64,000 bases of DNA, from the NCBI GenBank assembly GCA_047975325.1, contig JBKEDF010000050.1, positions 1 through 64,000 of the forward strand. Direction: 5' to 3'. Source of the stretch: JBKEDF01 sp047975325. GTDB lineage: Bacteria; Pseudomonadota; Alphaproteobacteria; Rhodobacterales; Rhodobacteraceae. Below the pieces are notes generated by a model, which ran no database searches, was not told the DNA's origin, and saw only the letters and a program-made list of their open reading frames with translations. The first letter of the stretch is position 1, and each line of letters starts with the position of its first letter. Positions 34,045 through 42,146 of the stretch are shown here, one piece after another. Made by a program: the position numbers and the translations under genes.

Positions 34045-35019
34045 TCAGACCAGGATCCTGCGCTTCGGATCAGCACCCTCTGCCCTGTCCGGATCAGGCG
34101 TCAATTCATGGATATTTGCCTGGGCCAGTTCCTGTGCGGCAGTCCAGATATCCTCAACAATGGGGCGCCGATTGCTTGCCTTTCGGTAAATCGCGATGCT
34201 CACATCGATGAACCAGTCCGGATTTCCCGCCAGGACAAGCCGGCCGTCAAGCAGATCCTGGCGCGCAAGGCTTTCGGGCACCCAGGCCAGGCCGGATCCG
34301 ATCAGTGCTAATGAATGCAGGCCGACGCTCAGGGCATTGGTCGCCACCACATTCAACGCGATGGGCTTTTCCCGCAGCAAGGGTGTCAGGACCTGCGCAA
34401 AGAAGCTCTGGCTGCTATAATTGAGGAAACGGACGGCCTCACCACTATCAAGATTGTGCAGGGGGAGACCGTGTTGATCCGGCACACTGACCGGCAAGAC
34501 CCTTTCATGCCCCAGGATGATACAATCAAGATCCTGCGGATCCATCCCGAATGTCACGGTCGGATGAACGAAAGTCACCAGAAGATCACTTTCATTGTTG
34601 CAAAACATCCGGATGGTTTCGCGATAGGACGCATTGGCCGAAAGGGGCAATTCCGAAAATGCGCCGATCTTCGCCTCTATCTGCTTGATCCAACCGGGCA
34701 GGAAGGACACATGCAGCGTGTGCATCGCCAGAATATTGACCTCATCCCTCGTCTGTTTCACCGCAAGCCCGCGGATGCAGATGCGCAGGTTATTGAATTG
34801 CTGCACCAGATCATGGGCCTGCTGAATCATCAGCCGCCCTTCCGGCGTCAGCGTGACAGGATAGCTTGATCGATCGATCAGCGGCGCCCCGACCCAATCC
34901 TCCAGGCTTCGGATCCTCTTGGACAGGGTGGATTGCGTGATGTGGCGCATTTCCGCGGCACGGGAAAAGTTACGGATATCCGCGACACAAAGGAAATCTT
35001 CAAGGAGCTTCAGTTCCAT
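34045..35019 (-). CDS. LysR-family transcriptional regulator
   Basis: The 324-residue protein has the LysR HTH at the N-terminus (LEDFLCVADIRNFSRAAEMRH, then TQSTLSKRIRSLEDWVG, residues 5-43) and an effector domain to the end. It lies upstream of arginase on the same strand with 136 bases between, an AT-rich gap that contains the palindrome GATATATATC near 33979. The proximity makes it a likely regulator of arginase/ornithine cyclodeaminase or of the peptide genes; the effector is not readable. Confidence 0.87.
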   Translation of the reverse strand: MELKLLEDFLCVADIRNFSRAAEMRHITQSTLSKRIRSLEDWVGAPLIDRSSYPVTLTPEGRLMIQQAHDLVQQFNNLRICIRGLAVKQTRDEVNILAMHTLHVSFLPGWIKQIEAKIGAFSELPLSANASYRETIRMFCNNESDLLVTFVHPTVTFGMDPQDLDCIILGHERVLPVSVPDQHGLPLHNLDSGEAVRFLNYSSQSFFAQVLTPLLREKPIALNVVATNALSVGLHSLALIGSGLAWVPESLARQDLLDGRLVLAGNPDWFIDVSIAIYRKASNRRPIVEDIWTAAQELAQANIHELTPDPDRAEGADPKRRILV

Positions 35020-35219
35020 GATGCAAGCCTATCTGGGCCATCGCGACAGCGCGGCCTATGCCAATATTGCTGGCGAGCCTCGCCTCGGAAATCAACACTC
35101 CTTCAACACTGTGGATAACGACTCGATCCGAGACGCGGCGCGCTCTGATAAATACCGCTTTAACAGGAATCGGGATCGAAATCAGCACCCTGCGGAAATT
35201 TCAATTGGGCGATCCATCA

Positions 35220-36227
35220 TCACATGTTTCGCGCTCCGATTGCGGAAAGCAGCGCCTTGAGGAAATAGCCGAACTCATGCTTGCTGATGGACCGGCCCTT
35301 CTGATCAGTATCGACCCGATGAACGATCACCATATCAAGCCCGGGCACCACCATGCAGTAATGCCCCCCCGCCCCCTGGGCAGCATAGGATCCCGGCGGG
35401 GTACGCACCCCGGGAATGAAGACGCCATCGCGTTCCAGCCACCAGCAATAACCATAGGCACCGCGATGACCGGCATGGGAATAGCGCATCACGCTTTCCG
35501 CGGCCCAGCCCTCAGGCAGGATCATCTTTCCCGACCAGCGCCCCCCTTGCAGGAACAACTGCCCGAAACGCGCCAGATCCCTGCTCGACATGCGGAAAGG
35601 ATAGGCGGCATGGCGCGACTGTTCAAAGTCTTCCGTCCAGCCATCAGGGTTTTCACCCGCAAGCGAAAAATCCTCCATCCCCAACGGCTGCGCGATACGT
35701 GCCTCAAAGGCTTTGGCCACGCTCAGCCCCGTGGCGGCGGTGAAAATCGTACCAAGTGCGTTGAAGTCCCAGTTATTATAGCACCAGAACGTACCCGGGG
35801 CGTGGCTGTGCCGCTTTTCCTTGATAAGTTGCATCCATTCCGTTTCATAACCCGCTGGGTGGTAAATACCCGAACGCGCCATCATCAGATCATGCACCGT
35901 GGCCTTGCGTTCCACCTTGCTGAGCGGGTCGATATCATCAATGCCCAGGGATTCCATGGTTGCAGTCGGATCGATGCGCCGCGCCGCCAGATCCTCCCCC
36001 ATCAGCGCGGTGAGAAAGCTTTTGCGGATCGAATGGCACAGATATTTATGCGTGATATCGCCATGGGTAAAGACGATCCGCCCACCCTGCGCCACGAGCA
36101 CGCAATCAGTATTCTGCGCAGCGATCACCTTATGCAGCCTGGCCAGGCCGGAAGGCGACCAGCCCGCCGCCTCCGGATTGGCATAGTGGTTCCAATGCGG
36201 GGCGGGGTTGCTGTCTGGGCCCGTCAC
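35220..36227 (-). CDS. Serine hydrolase of the beta-lactamase/class C (AmpC-like) fold
   Basis: The 335-residue protein has the SxxK motif SIRKS (ca. 66-70 region), a YNN motif (CYNNWDF) and a C-terminal GAGGH box where penicillin-recognising enzymes have KTG. These are the signs of beta-lactamase-fold esterases and peptidases. I place the start at the GTG at 36227, which has GAAGGA upstream. The open frame reaches an ATG at 36275, but that would lie within the terminator of the preceding gene. No signal peptide is evident. It sits with a peptide-type binding protein and a prolyl-oligopeptidase, so a role in peptide or D-amino acid ester cleavage is plausible. Confidence 0.78.
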   Translation of the reverse strand: MTGPDSNPAPHWNHYANPEAAGWSPSGLARLHKVIAAQNTDCVLVAQGGRIVFTHGDITHKYLCHSIRKSFLTALMGEDLAARRIDPTATMESLGIDDIDPLSKVERKATVHDLMMARSGIYHPAGYETEWMQLIKEKRHSHAPGTFWCYNNWDFNALGTIFTAATGLSVAKAFEARIAQPLGMEDFSLAGENPDGWTEDFEQSRHAAYPFRMSSRDLARFGQLFLQGGRWSGKMILPEGWAAESVMRYSHAGHRGAYGYCWWLERDGVFIPGVRTPPGSYAAQGAGGHYCMVVPGLDMVIVHRVDTDQKGRSISKHEFGYFLKALLSAIGARNM

Positions 36228-36246
36228 GTTTCTGTCCTTCTTCGTG

Positions 36247-36278
36247 AAAAACGGGGCGGCCCGGATCAGGGCCACCCC
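36247..36278 (-). terminator. Rho-independent terminator after the binding-protein gene
   Basis: On the minus strand GGGGTGGCCC (36278-36269) pairs with GGGCCGCCCC (36262-36253; one T-G pair) around TGATCC and is followed by GTTTTT. It stands between the binding-protein stop and the serine hydrolase start, so the latter needs readthrough or its own promoter. Confidence 0.8.
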
Positions 36279-36291
36279 ATGATTGCGCCGT

Positions 36292-37881
36292 TTATTTGGT
36301 CGCCTTGCGGTAATAGATGCGGAACCCGTTCCAGGTCCAGTCCTTCAACGTGCTGCGCTTGGCGGCCGCATTCATCGTCTGCATGATATAGGCCATCGGC
36401 CCTTCCTGCATGATATCGCGCTGCAATTCATGATACATCTCGGCGCGTTTGGCCGGATCGCGTTCGAAAAGCGCAGCCTCGACACGGGCATTCATTTCCT
36501 CGTTGTAATAGCCCGCACGCCAGGAAGGATATTGCGTCAGCTTGGCCTCCAGCGCGTTATCGGGGTTGGAAACAAACCGTGTTGCCATCCCGTTGGCATC
36601 GGGGACATTGGTCTTGAAGCCCAGCAGGGCCGTATCGAAATCGCGCGCGCGGTTCTTGGCATAAAGCTGCGCATTGGCCATGCGTTCGATTTTCATGGTG
36701 ATCCCGGCCTTGGACGCGGTTTCCTGCACCGATTGCGCAATCGGATTGCCATAAGGATGCGATCCGATGATCAGCGTGGTTTCAAACCCGTCGGCATAAC
36801 CAGCCTCAGCCAAAAGCGACTTGGCCTTTTCGACATCCACCATGAAGGGCTGGCCTTCGGCTTCGTCCAGCGCCCCGAAGGCACCCAGTTGCACAAAGGC
36901 TGCGCGGGGGACCCCCACGCCCTTCATCACCGTATCGGCCAGGCCCTGATAGTCGATCAGATAGCGCATCGCGAGCCGCACCCGTGCATCGTCAAAGGGC
37001 GGGCGCGTCACATTCATCCCCATATAGAAAAGTGAAGGATTGAGCGTGCGCACGACCTCAACCCCTTCCTGGCCATCGATGGCGGCCAGATCCTCGGCAG
37101 TCAGGTTGCGGGCGATATCGACATCGCCCTTTTCCAGAAGCAACCGCTGCGTTCCCGGTTCTGCAACATGGCGGATCAGGACGCGCGGCAGGCCCGGGGC
37201 CTCACCGCCGTAGTTTTCGTTGGCCTGAAGCAGGACGCTTTCGCTCGGGTTCCATTGCCGCAACGCATAGGGGCCAACGCAGGCGGTCTTGTCCTGCAAA
37301 TAGGCATTGCCCATGTCACCGTCTTTTTCATTCGCCTCAATTTCGGCCCGGTTGAGCATGACAGCCACCCGGTTCGCCGCAATCGATGCCAGCACCAGAT
37401 TGACCGGATAGGGTTTGTCAAGCTGCATCACCACGGTCCGGTCATCCGGCGCAGTGATCAGGTTACCAATCGATTCCGTGGTAAACCCGTAATCGGTCAG
37501 TGCCGCGGCATTGCCGAAACCCAGCTTGACGACACGCTGCATCGACCAGATCAGATCCTGCGCGGTGCCGGGCGTTCCATCGGGAAAGACGATCCCTTCC
37601 CGAAGATGAAAGGTCACGCTGCGACCATCTTCGGACACATCCCAGCTTTCGGCCAGCGCGGGCAGGAAGCTCGCCTCATCCGCAGGGTTATAGGCCACCA
37701 GCGCATCGCATGTGTTCATGATGATTTCATCGGTGACAACCTCGGCAATCTGGGCCGGGTCGAAACTGGAAATGGCATCGATGTTATAGGCCATGACAAG
37801 CGCGCTGTCAGGCGTCTCGGCCAAGGCAGCCGCGCCAAGGCCAAGCCCCAGCGTTGCGGCCAGAACGGGTTTCAATTTCAT
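36292..37881 (-). CDS. ABC transporter substrate-binding protein, family 5 (peptide type), orphan
   Basis: The 529-residue protein starts at 37881 behind a perfect AAGGAGGT. A signal peptide (MKLKPVLAATLGLGLGAAALA) precedes the mature region, whose SBP_bac_5 features are FDPAQIAEVVTDEIIMNTCDALV, LAESWDVSEDGRSVTFHLREG and DGTPGTAQDLIWSM in separate blocks. Family members bind di-/oligopeptides, nickel or heme in the periplasm. No permease or ATPase genes follow, so it must work with a transporter coded elsewhere. The neighbours, S9 peptidase and serine hydrolase, favour a peptide ligand. Confidence 0.88.
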   Translation of the reverse strand: MKLKPVLAATLGLGLGAAALAETPDSALVMAYNIDAISSFDPAQIAEVVTDEIIMNTCDALVAYNPADEASFLPALAESWDVSEDGRSVTFHLREGIVFPDGTPGTAQDLIWSMQRVVKLGFGNAAALTDYGFTTESIGNLITAPDDRTVVMQLDKPYPVNLVLASIAANRVAVMLNRAEIEANEKDGDMGNAYLQDKTACVGPYALRQWNPSESVLLQANENYGGEAPGLPRVLIRHVAEPGTQRLLLEKGDVDIARNLTAEDLAAIDGQEGVEVVRTLNPSLFYMGMNVTRPPFDDARVRLAMRYLIDYQGLADTVMKGVGVPRAAFVQLGAFGALDEAEGQPFMVDVEKAKSLLAEAGYADGFETTLIIGSHPYGNPIAQSVQETASKAGITMKIERMANAQLYAKNRARDFDTALLGFKTNVPDANGMATRFVSNPDNALEAKLTQYPSWRAGYYNEEMNARVEAALFERDPAKRAEMYHELQRDIMQEGPMAYIMQTMNAAAKRSTLKDWTWNGFRIYYRKATK

Positions 37882-37927
37882 TATGGATACCTCCTTGCTG
37901 ATTGTTGTCAAAACCACCTTGGGCAGC

Positions 37928-39733
37928 TCAAAGATGGCGGGTCAGGAAATCCGCAATCGTCTCCTGCACCCGGGTGCGGTTGGTCCGGCGGGAAAACCCG
38001 TGGCCTTCATGTTCGATGCGCAGATATTCCACCGGCCGGGCCAATCCGCGCAGTGCGGAAAACACCTGTTCACCCTGTTCGATGGGCACGCGGGGATCGT
38101 CATTGGCATGCACGATCAGCAAGGGCGCCACGATCCGGTCAATCCGCGCCATGGGCGAAAGATCCCGTAGCAAGGCCGCATCCTGCACCGGGTCTCCATA
38201 TTCGGCGGCCCGCAGGACCTGCCGCCAGGGGCCCGTGGTCATCATCAGGGTAGTAAAATTCGAGATCCCATAAATATCGATCCCGCAGCACCATTTTTCC
38301 GGCGCCTCGGTCATGGCGGCCAGGACCATGAAGCCACCATAGCTTTGCCCCGAAACGGCAATCCGGTCCGCATCGGTATCAGGCCGTGCCGCGATATGAT
38401 CCCGCAAGGCCAACAGATCGTGCACGGAATCCATCCGCTTTTCGCGGTCATCGGCTGCGCAATAGCGGCGGCCATAGCCCGAAGACCCGCGCACATTGGG
38501 GGAAATCACCATAATCCCGCTTTGCAGATAATGCAGGATCTCGGGGCGGAATTTCGGCTTCCATTGCGATTCCGGCCCGCCATGCACGATGAACAGCACG
38601 GGCCAGCCGGTTTCAGGCTCCGGCCCGGCGGGCCGGTAAAGAAAATAGGGCACAGAAAGCCCGTCAAAGCTGTCAAACCGCTTCAAATCCGCCAAACAGG
38701 CAACCGGGGATACGGCCACGCGCGGCTCCAGGACGAAATCCTCAAACCCGGCTTCCGACCAGCCCCAAAGCGACGCGGGCCGTTCCGGTGCTGAAAAGCC
38801 GAAGATCAACCTGCGGCCTTCCTCGGCAAAGGCCAACGTGTCGATCACCCCCGGCGCAGGCGCCCCCAGGTCCGTGACCGCACCGCTTTCCAGATCAACC
38901 ATTTCAATCCGGCTCCAGCCTTCACGATTGACAAGGCAGGCCATACGGGTGCGATCGGGGACAAGCGCGATCTTTTCGATCTCCCATCCGGCCACTTCAT
39001 AGATGGCCGTGACCTTCCCGGTGTTGAAGTCAACACGGCAAGGACGGGTGACATCGCTGCCCTGATCGGTCAGCACGATGGCACCTTGCGCATCGGCATC
39101 CAGCTTGACCGAAAGATATTGCGCGGGCCCTTCATGCGGCAGCGCCGGGGTTATCTTGCCGGATGCCGGATCCAGCCAGAGCAGATCCTGATCCCGCATC
39201 GACCGGCGCGAATCCCGGATCAATATCCGCCCGTCCGTCGTGAAGGCCAGGGGTTCGGCATAGCCGCCGCCCTGCCAGACACATTCCCGCATCCCGGTTT
39301 CCAGGGTCAGGACATGGATATCCATTTCACGCGCATTGCGTGCGTTTTCGCCAAAGGCTATCCGATCCGCCTCCGGCGCCCAGCACCCCCAGACATGAAC
39401 CTGCCCCGGCGCTTCCGTCAGCGGGCGGGGTGTGCCGTCACCACCCGGGATCAGCCAGATCTGATAACGTTCATCCATGCCGCAATCGGTGGTAAAGATC
39501 AGATCCCGCCCCCTGGGCGCGAAGGCAAGCGTCACGACCCGTTCCGGCAGATCGGTCACCTGCCGCGCAGGGCCTGCGGGGCGCCCCTCTTCCATCGGGC
39601 ATATCCAGACCTGATCCAGCCCCGTCTCATCCGACAGGAAGGCCAGCATCCTGCCATCGGCAGAAAGCGATTCACCCCGCCTCTGGGTCATGGCCATGAG
39701 ATCTGGCAGGGAAAGCAGGGGAAGATCGGGCAT
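37928..39733 (-). CDS. S9-family prolyl oligopeptidase-like peptidase
   Basis: This roughly 601-residue enzyme has an N-terminal seven-bladed propeller region (TolB-like repeats such as LAFAPRGRDLIF) and a C-terminal alpha/beta-hydrolase domain with GQSYGGF (nucleophile Ser), ANDDPRVP (Asp) and EHEGHGF (His). It cleaves short peptides or acyl-peptides, in the cytoplasm since no leader is seen. I use the ATG at 39733, which gives the usual lead-in to the first blade (SLSADGRMLAFLSD). An ATG at 39841 has a better ribosome site (AAGGA) and would add 36 residues that look unlike the family. It is followed by the peptide-type binding protein. Confidence 0.85.
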   Translation of the reverse strand: MPDLPLLSLPDLMAMTQRRGESLSADGRMLAFLSDETGLDQVWICPMEEGRPAGPARQVTDLPERVVTLAFAPRGRDLIFTTDCGMDERYQIWLIPGGDGTPRPLTEAPGQVHVWGCWAPEADRIAFGENARNAREMDIHVLTLETGMRECVWQGGGYAEPLAFTTDGRILIRDSRRSMRDQDLLWLDPASGKITPALPHEGPAQYLSVKLDADAQGAIVLTDQGSDVTRPCRVDFNTGKVTAIYEVAGWEIEKIALVPDRTRMACLVNREGWSRIEMVDLESGAVTDLGAPAPGVIDTLAFAEEGRRLIFGFSAPERPASLWGWSEAGFEDFVLEPRVAVSPVACLADLKRFDSFDGLSVPYFLYRPAGPEPETGWPVLFIVHGGPESQWKPKFRPEILHYLQSGIMVISPNVRGSSGYGRRYCAADDREKRMDSVHDLLALRDHIAARPDTDADRIAVSGQSYGGFMVLAAMTEAPEKWCCGIDIYGISNFTTLMMTTGPWRQVLRAAEYGDPVQDAALLRDLSPMARIDRIVAPLLIVHANDDPRVPIEQGEQVFSALRGLARPVEYLRIEHEGHGFSRRTNRTRVQETIADFLTRHL

Positions 39734-39948
39734 CGGGTTTTCCAGGACTGAAGCAGGCGGGTCAAAGGTCGCGGGGATTGAGCCCGATCCGGGCGCAGAG
39801 ATCAAATGACCGTTTGGAAAGATACAATTCCGATCTGGCATAGTTTGTCCTTCACCACCAAAACAGGCCACGCCATCCATATGATTGGGGTTCCATACTT
39901 TCGTTCGGGCATTTCGGTTCGGGATTCAGGGATTATCTTGCAGGTTCC

Positions 39949-39983
39949 GCTCTATTTCTGATTGAAACTATCAGAAATAGAGC
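39949..39983. promoter_or_regulatory. 14-bp perfect inverted repeat, probable operator of the RTX gene
   Basis: GCTCTATTTCTGAT (39949-39962) and ATCAGAAATAGAGC (39970-39983) are perfect inverted copies around TGAAACT. No T-run follows on either strand, so termination is unlikely. The right arm falls in the spacer of the promoter at 39962-39990, the usual place for a repressor site. Confidence 0.55.
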
Positions 39984-39990
39984 CTATCAG
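39962..39990 (+). promoter_or_regulatory. Sigma70-like promoter of the RTX gene
   Basis: TTGAAA (39962-39967) and TATCAG (39985-39990) are separated by 17 bases, matching the consensus at 5 and 4 of 6 positions. The expected transcript has a leader of about 90 bases before the ATG at 40089. Confidence 0.45.
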
Positions 39991-40088
39991 GGGGGGCCAG
40001 CGATACGGACGGGTCATGGCCCGGGGGCGAGCTCTTCCTGAAATCTACAGAAATGATGCGCCGGGGGATCGGCGCTGAAGGAGGACCT

Positions 40089-40934
40089 ATGGTGGTATTT
40101 CCAAGTTTGTTGGGTGGTGGTGGCATCACTTTCGGAACCGATGGCGATGATCTGATTTCCGGGGGCCGCAGCCCCTCGGTCGTCTGGGCCGGGGCCGGCA
40201 ATGACGGGCTGCGCCTCGGTGGGGCCAGTGATCTGGCCTATCTCGAGGATGGCGATGACGTTGCCTATACCGAAGGCGGCGACGACATGGTCTATGGCGG
40301 TGCCGGGAATGACATGATCTATACCGGACGCGGCAATGACTGGGCCGAAGGCGGGGAAGGGAATGATTTCCTGCATGGTGCCGATGGTAATGATCAGCTT
40401 TTCGGTCGCGAAGGCGATGATTTCATCTTCGGCGGCGATGGCAATAACGCGCTCTATGGTTCCGACGGCAATGACATGGTTGTCGGTGGTTCCGGGATCG
40501 ATGTCATCTTCGGCGGCTCGGGTGTGGATGTCATCCTTGGCGGTGACGGCATGGACTGGATCTCCGGCGGGCGGTCGACCTACACGGTCACCAATCCCGA
40601 CGGCACCGAAACCGAGGTCGAAGGCGTCAACCAGATCTACGGTCAGGGCGGGAACGACATGCTTTCGGGCAGGGGCGGATCAAACCAGTTCTTCTATCGC
40701 GGTGGCGACGGCACCGATATGATCAGCAGTTTCGATGCCGAAACCGATGAGATCATGCTGCAAAGAAACCTCAATGACAGTGGTATCGAGGAACTTGCCG
40801 ATCTGACAACCCGCATCACCCAGATTGAAACCGGTGCCGTGGTCGATATCGGCGATGACAGCTATATCCTGCTGGAAGGGATTGAGGCCAGCGCCGTCCT
40901 GGCCAATCTGGACAGCTATTTCGATCTGATCTGA
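40089..40934 (+). CDS. Small RTX (hemolysin-type calcium-binding repeat) protein
   Basis: This acidic 281-residue protein starts at 40089 after AAGGAGGA. Residues 17-195 hold about a dozen GGxGxDxx-type nonapeptides (GGAGNDMIY, GGEGNDFLH, GREGDDFIF, GGDGNNALY, GSDGNDMVV and so on) that form a Ca-binding beta-roll. A threonine-rich spacer at about 163-180 breaks the array. The last 60 residues (GDDSYILLEGIEA, ending DSYFDLI) look like the uncleaved type I secretion signal. No catalytic domain is recognisable, so it may be an adhesin- or matrix-type cargo. The only exporter in the window is at 8142-11179. A dyad hairpin closes the gene. Confidence 0.88.
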   Translation: MVVFPSLLGGGGITFGTDGDDLISGGRSPSVVWAGAGNDGLRLGGASDLAYLEDGDDVAYTEGGDDMVYGGAGNDMIYTGRGNDWAEGGEGNDFLHGADGNDQLFGREGDDFIFGGDGNNALYGSDGNDMVVGGSGIDVIFGGSGVDVILGGDGMDWISGGRSTYTVTNPDGTETEVEGVNQIYGQGGNDMLSGRGGSNQFFYRGGDGTDMISSFDAETDEIMLQRNLNDSGIEELADLTTRITQIETGAVVDIGDDSYILLEGIEASAVLANLDSYFDLI

Positions 40935-40940
40935 AACAAC

Positions 40941-40972
40941 CCGGCCCGGTGGCGTCGCATCCACCGGGCCGG
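40941..40972 (+). terminator. 12-bp perfect hairpin after the RTX gene
   Basis: CCGGCCCGGTGG (40941-40952) pairs perfectly with CCACCGGGCCGG (40961-40972) around CGTCGCAT. It stands seven bases past the stop. There is no T-run, so a Rho-assisted terminator or 3' stabiliser is likely. Confidence 0.55.
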
Positions 40973-41007
40973 ACCCAGGGTGAACAGGGGCAAGGCCAAA
41001 ACTCCGG

Positions 41008-42072
41008 ATGAAACGCAACATGGAATTTCCGCTGACCTCCGAGGCCGCCCTGCCGGGGCTGCCCTTCGTGCAGATCAGTGCGCTGCTGCAGCAGGAGGCA
41101 CAGGCCCATGGCCTGGATCTGGACAGGGTACAAGATCATGCCGGGCGGGAAAGCCAGATCATCTGCAAGCTTGCCGACGGGGAAATCGGCGCACGAAGCT
41201 GGGCGGAGGGCAGCATCCTCCATGTCCGCGCGGCCAGTCCCGACTGGCTTTTTACCCTGCGGGAAACCGTGACCAGCCATTTGACCGAAACCGCACCGGA
41301 ACAGGCCATATTGCTGCGCTGGTCCGATCTGGCCCATCCCGGCAAGACCCCGCCCAATTTCAGCCTTGCCGAAGTCGAGGACCTGAAACCCCTGGGTGAT
41401 CACTTCTTCCGGCTGCGGCTTCGGGGGGACAATCTGGACCGGCTCGCCCGCGACATGATCCATTTCCGGCTGATCCTGCCCCGGCCAGACGTGACCCGCC
41501 CGCAATGGCCCGTGACCGGTGCCAATGGGCAGACGATCTGGCCCGAAGGCGCCCATGCGTTGCATCGTCCGGCCTATACGGTCCGTGCTATCGATCCTGC
41601 CGCGGGCTGGCTCGACGCGGATATCTTCCGCCATCCGGGCGGGCGCGTCTGCACCTGGGCATCCGGCATTGAAAAAGGGGCGCAGGTCGGGCTGACCGGC
41701 CCCGGGGGTGGTGGGGTTCCGGTCGCGCAAAACCTGCTGATCGGTGGGGATGAAACCGCCTATCCCGCCCTTGCCCGCAGTATTGAGGCGCAATCGCCGG
41801 AATGCGAAGGCCAGTGTTGGCTTTTCGGTCATGTCAAGGACTATCCCCTGCCCTGCCACCCCCGGATCCGGATAATCCATGCCCCGGGCGGCGAGGCCGA
41901 TCTTGCCCGTGGCCTTGCACAAAACGGAACCCGGGCGGAACGGATCTGGATTGCCACCGAAAAAAGCCGGATCCTGCCGTTGCGGCAGATCATTCATCAG
42001 GATCTGGGCATCGCAAGGCAACAGGCCCGGCTTGTCGCTTACTGGAACAGATCGACCGATCCGAAGGGATAA
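41008..42072 (+). CDS. Siderophore-interacting protein (ferric-siderophore reductase type)
   Basis: The 354-residue protein has an N-terminal DUF2218-like region, as in many alphaproteobacterial members (about 15-110). A FAD_binding_9 domain follows (FFRLRLRGDNLDRL, then the RPAYTVRAID flavin motif near 190) and a SIP C-terminal domain (IGGDETAYPALARSIE, WIATEKSRI). It reduces ferric siderophores in the cytoplasm using NAD(P)H and releases iron. It is the first of three iron genes on this strand. The start lacks a strong ribosome site. Confidence 0.88.
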   Translation: MKRNMEFPLTSEAALPGLPFVQISALLQQEAQAHGLDLDRVQDHAGRESQIICKLADGEIGARSWAEGSILHVRAASPDWLFTLRETVTSHLTETAPEQAILLRWSDLAHPGKTPPNFSLAEVEDLKPLGDHFFRLRLRGDNLDRLARDMIHFRLILPRPDVTRPQWPVTGANGQTIWPEGAHALHRPAYTVRAIDPAAGWLDADIFRHPGGRVCTWASGIEKGAQVGLTGPGGGGVPVAQNLLIGGDETAYPALARSIEAQSPECEGQCWLFGHVKDYPLPCHPRIRIIHAPGGEADLARGLAQNGTRAERIWIATEKSRILPLRQIIHQDLGIARQQARLVAYWNRSTDPKG

Positions 42073-42146
42073 AACCCTTCGGGCAGGCAGGAGTTGTCAT
42101 GCCGCAAATATCGTACTAATAAACTCAGAATTTCGGCGAGCCTCAT

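Larger units (their letters stand above)
39734..40088. other. 355-bp intergenic region between S9 peptidase and RTX gene
   Basis: The stretch carries divergent promoters. It contains a 35-base inverted repeat and a sigma70-like promoter facing the RTX gene, listed separately. It also holds the alternative S9 peptidase start at 39841 with its AAGGA. Short ORFs here show no family resemblance. It is more AT-rich than its flanks. Confidence 0.6.

Noticed and set aside
40089..40700. Repetitive GGCGGTG-like DNA in the RTX gene, considered as a tandem repeat or CRISPR
   Set aside because: The repeats are irregular at DNA level and follow the GGxGxDxx nonapeptide of the protein, so they are coding repeats; there are no spacers.
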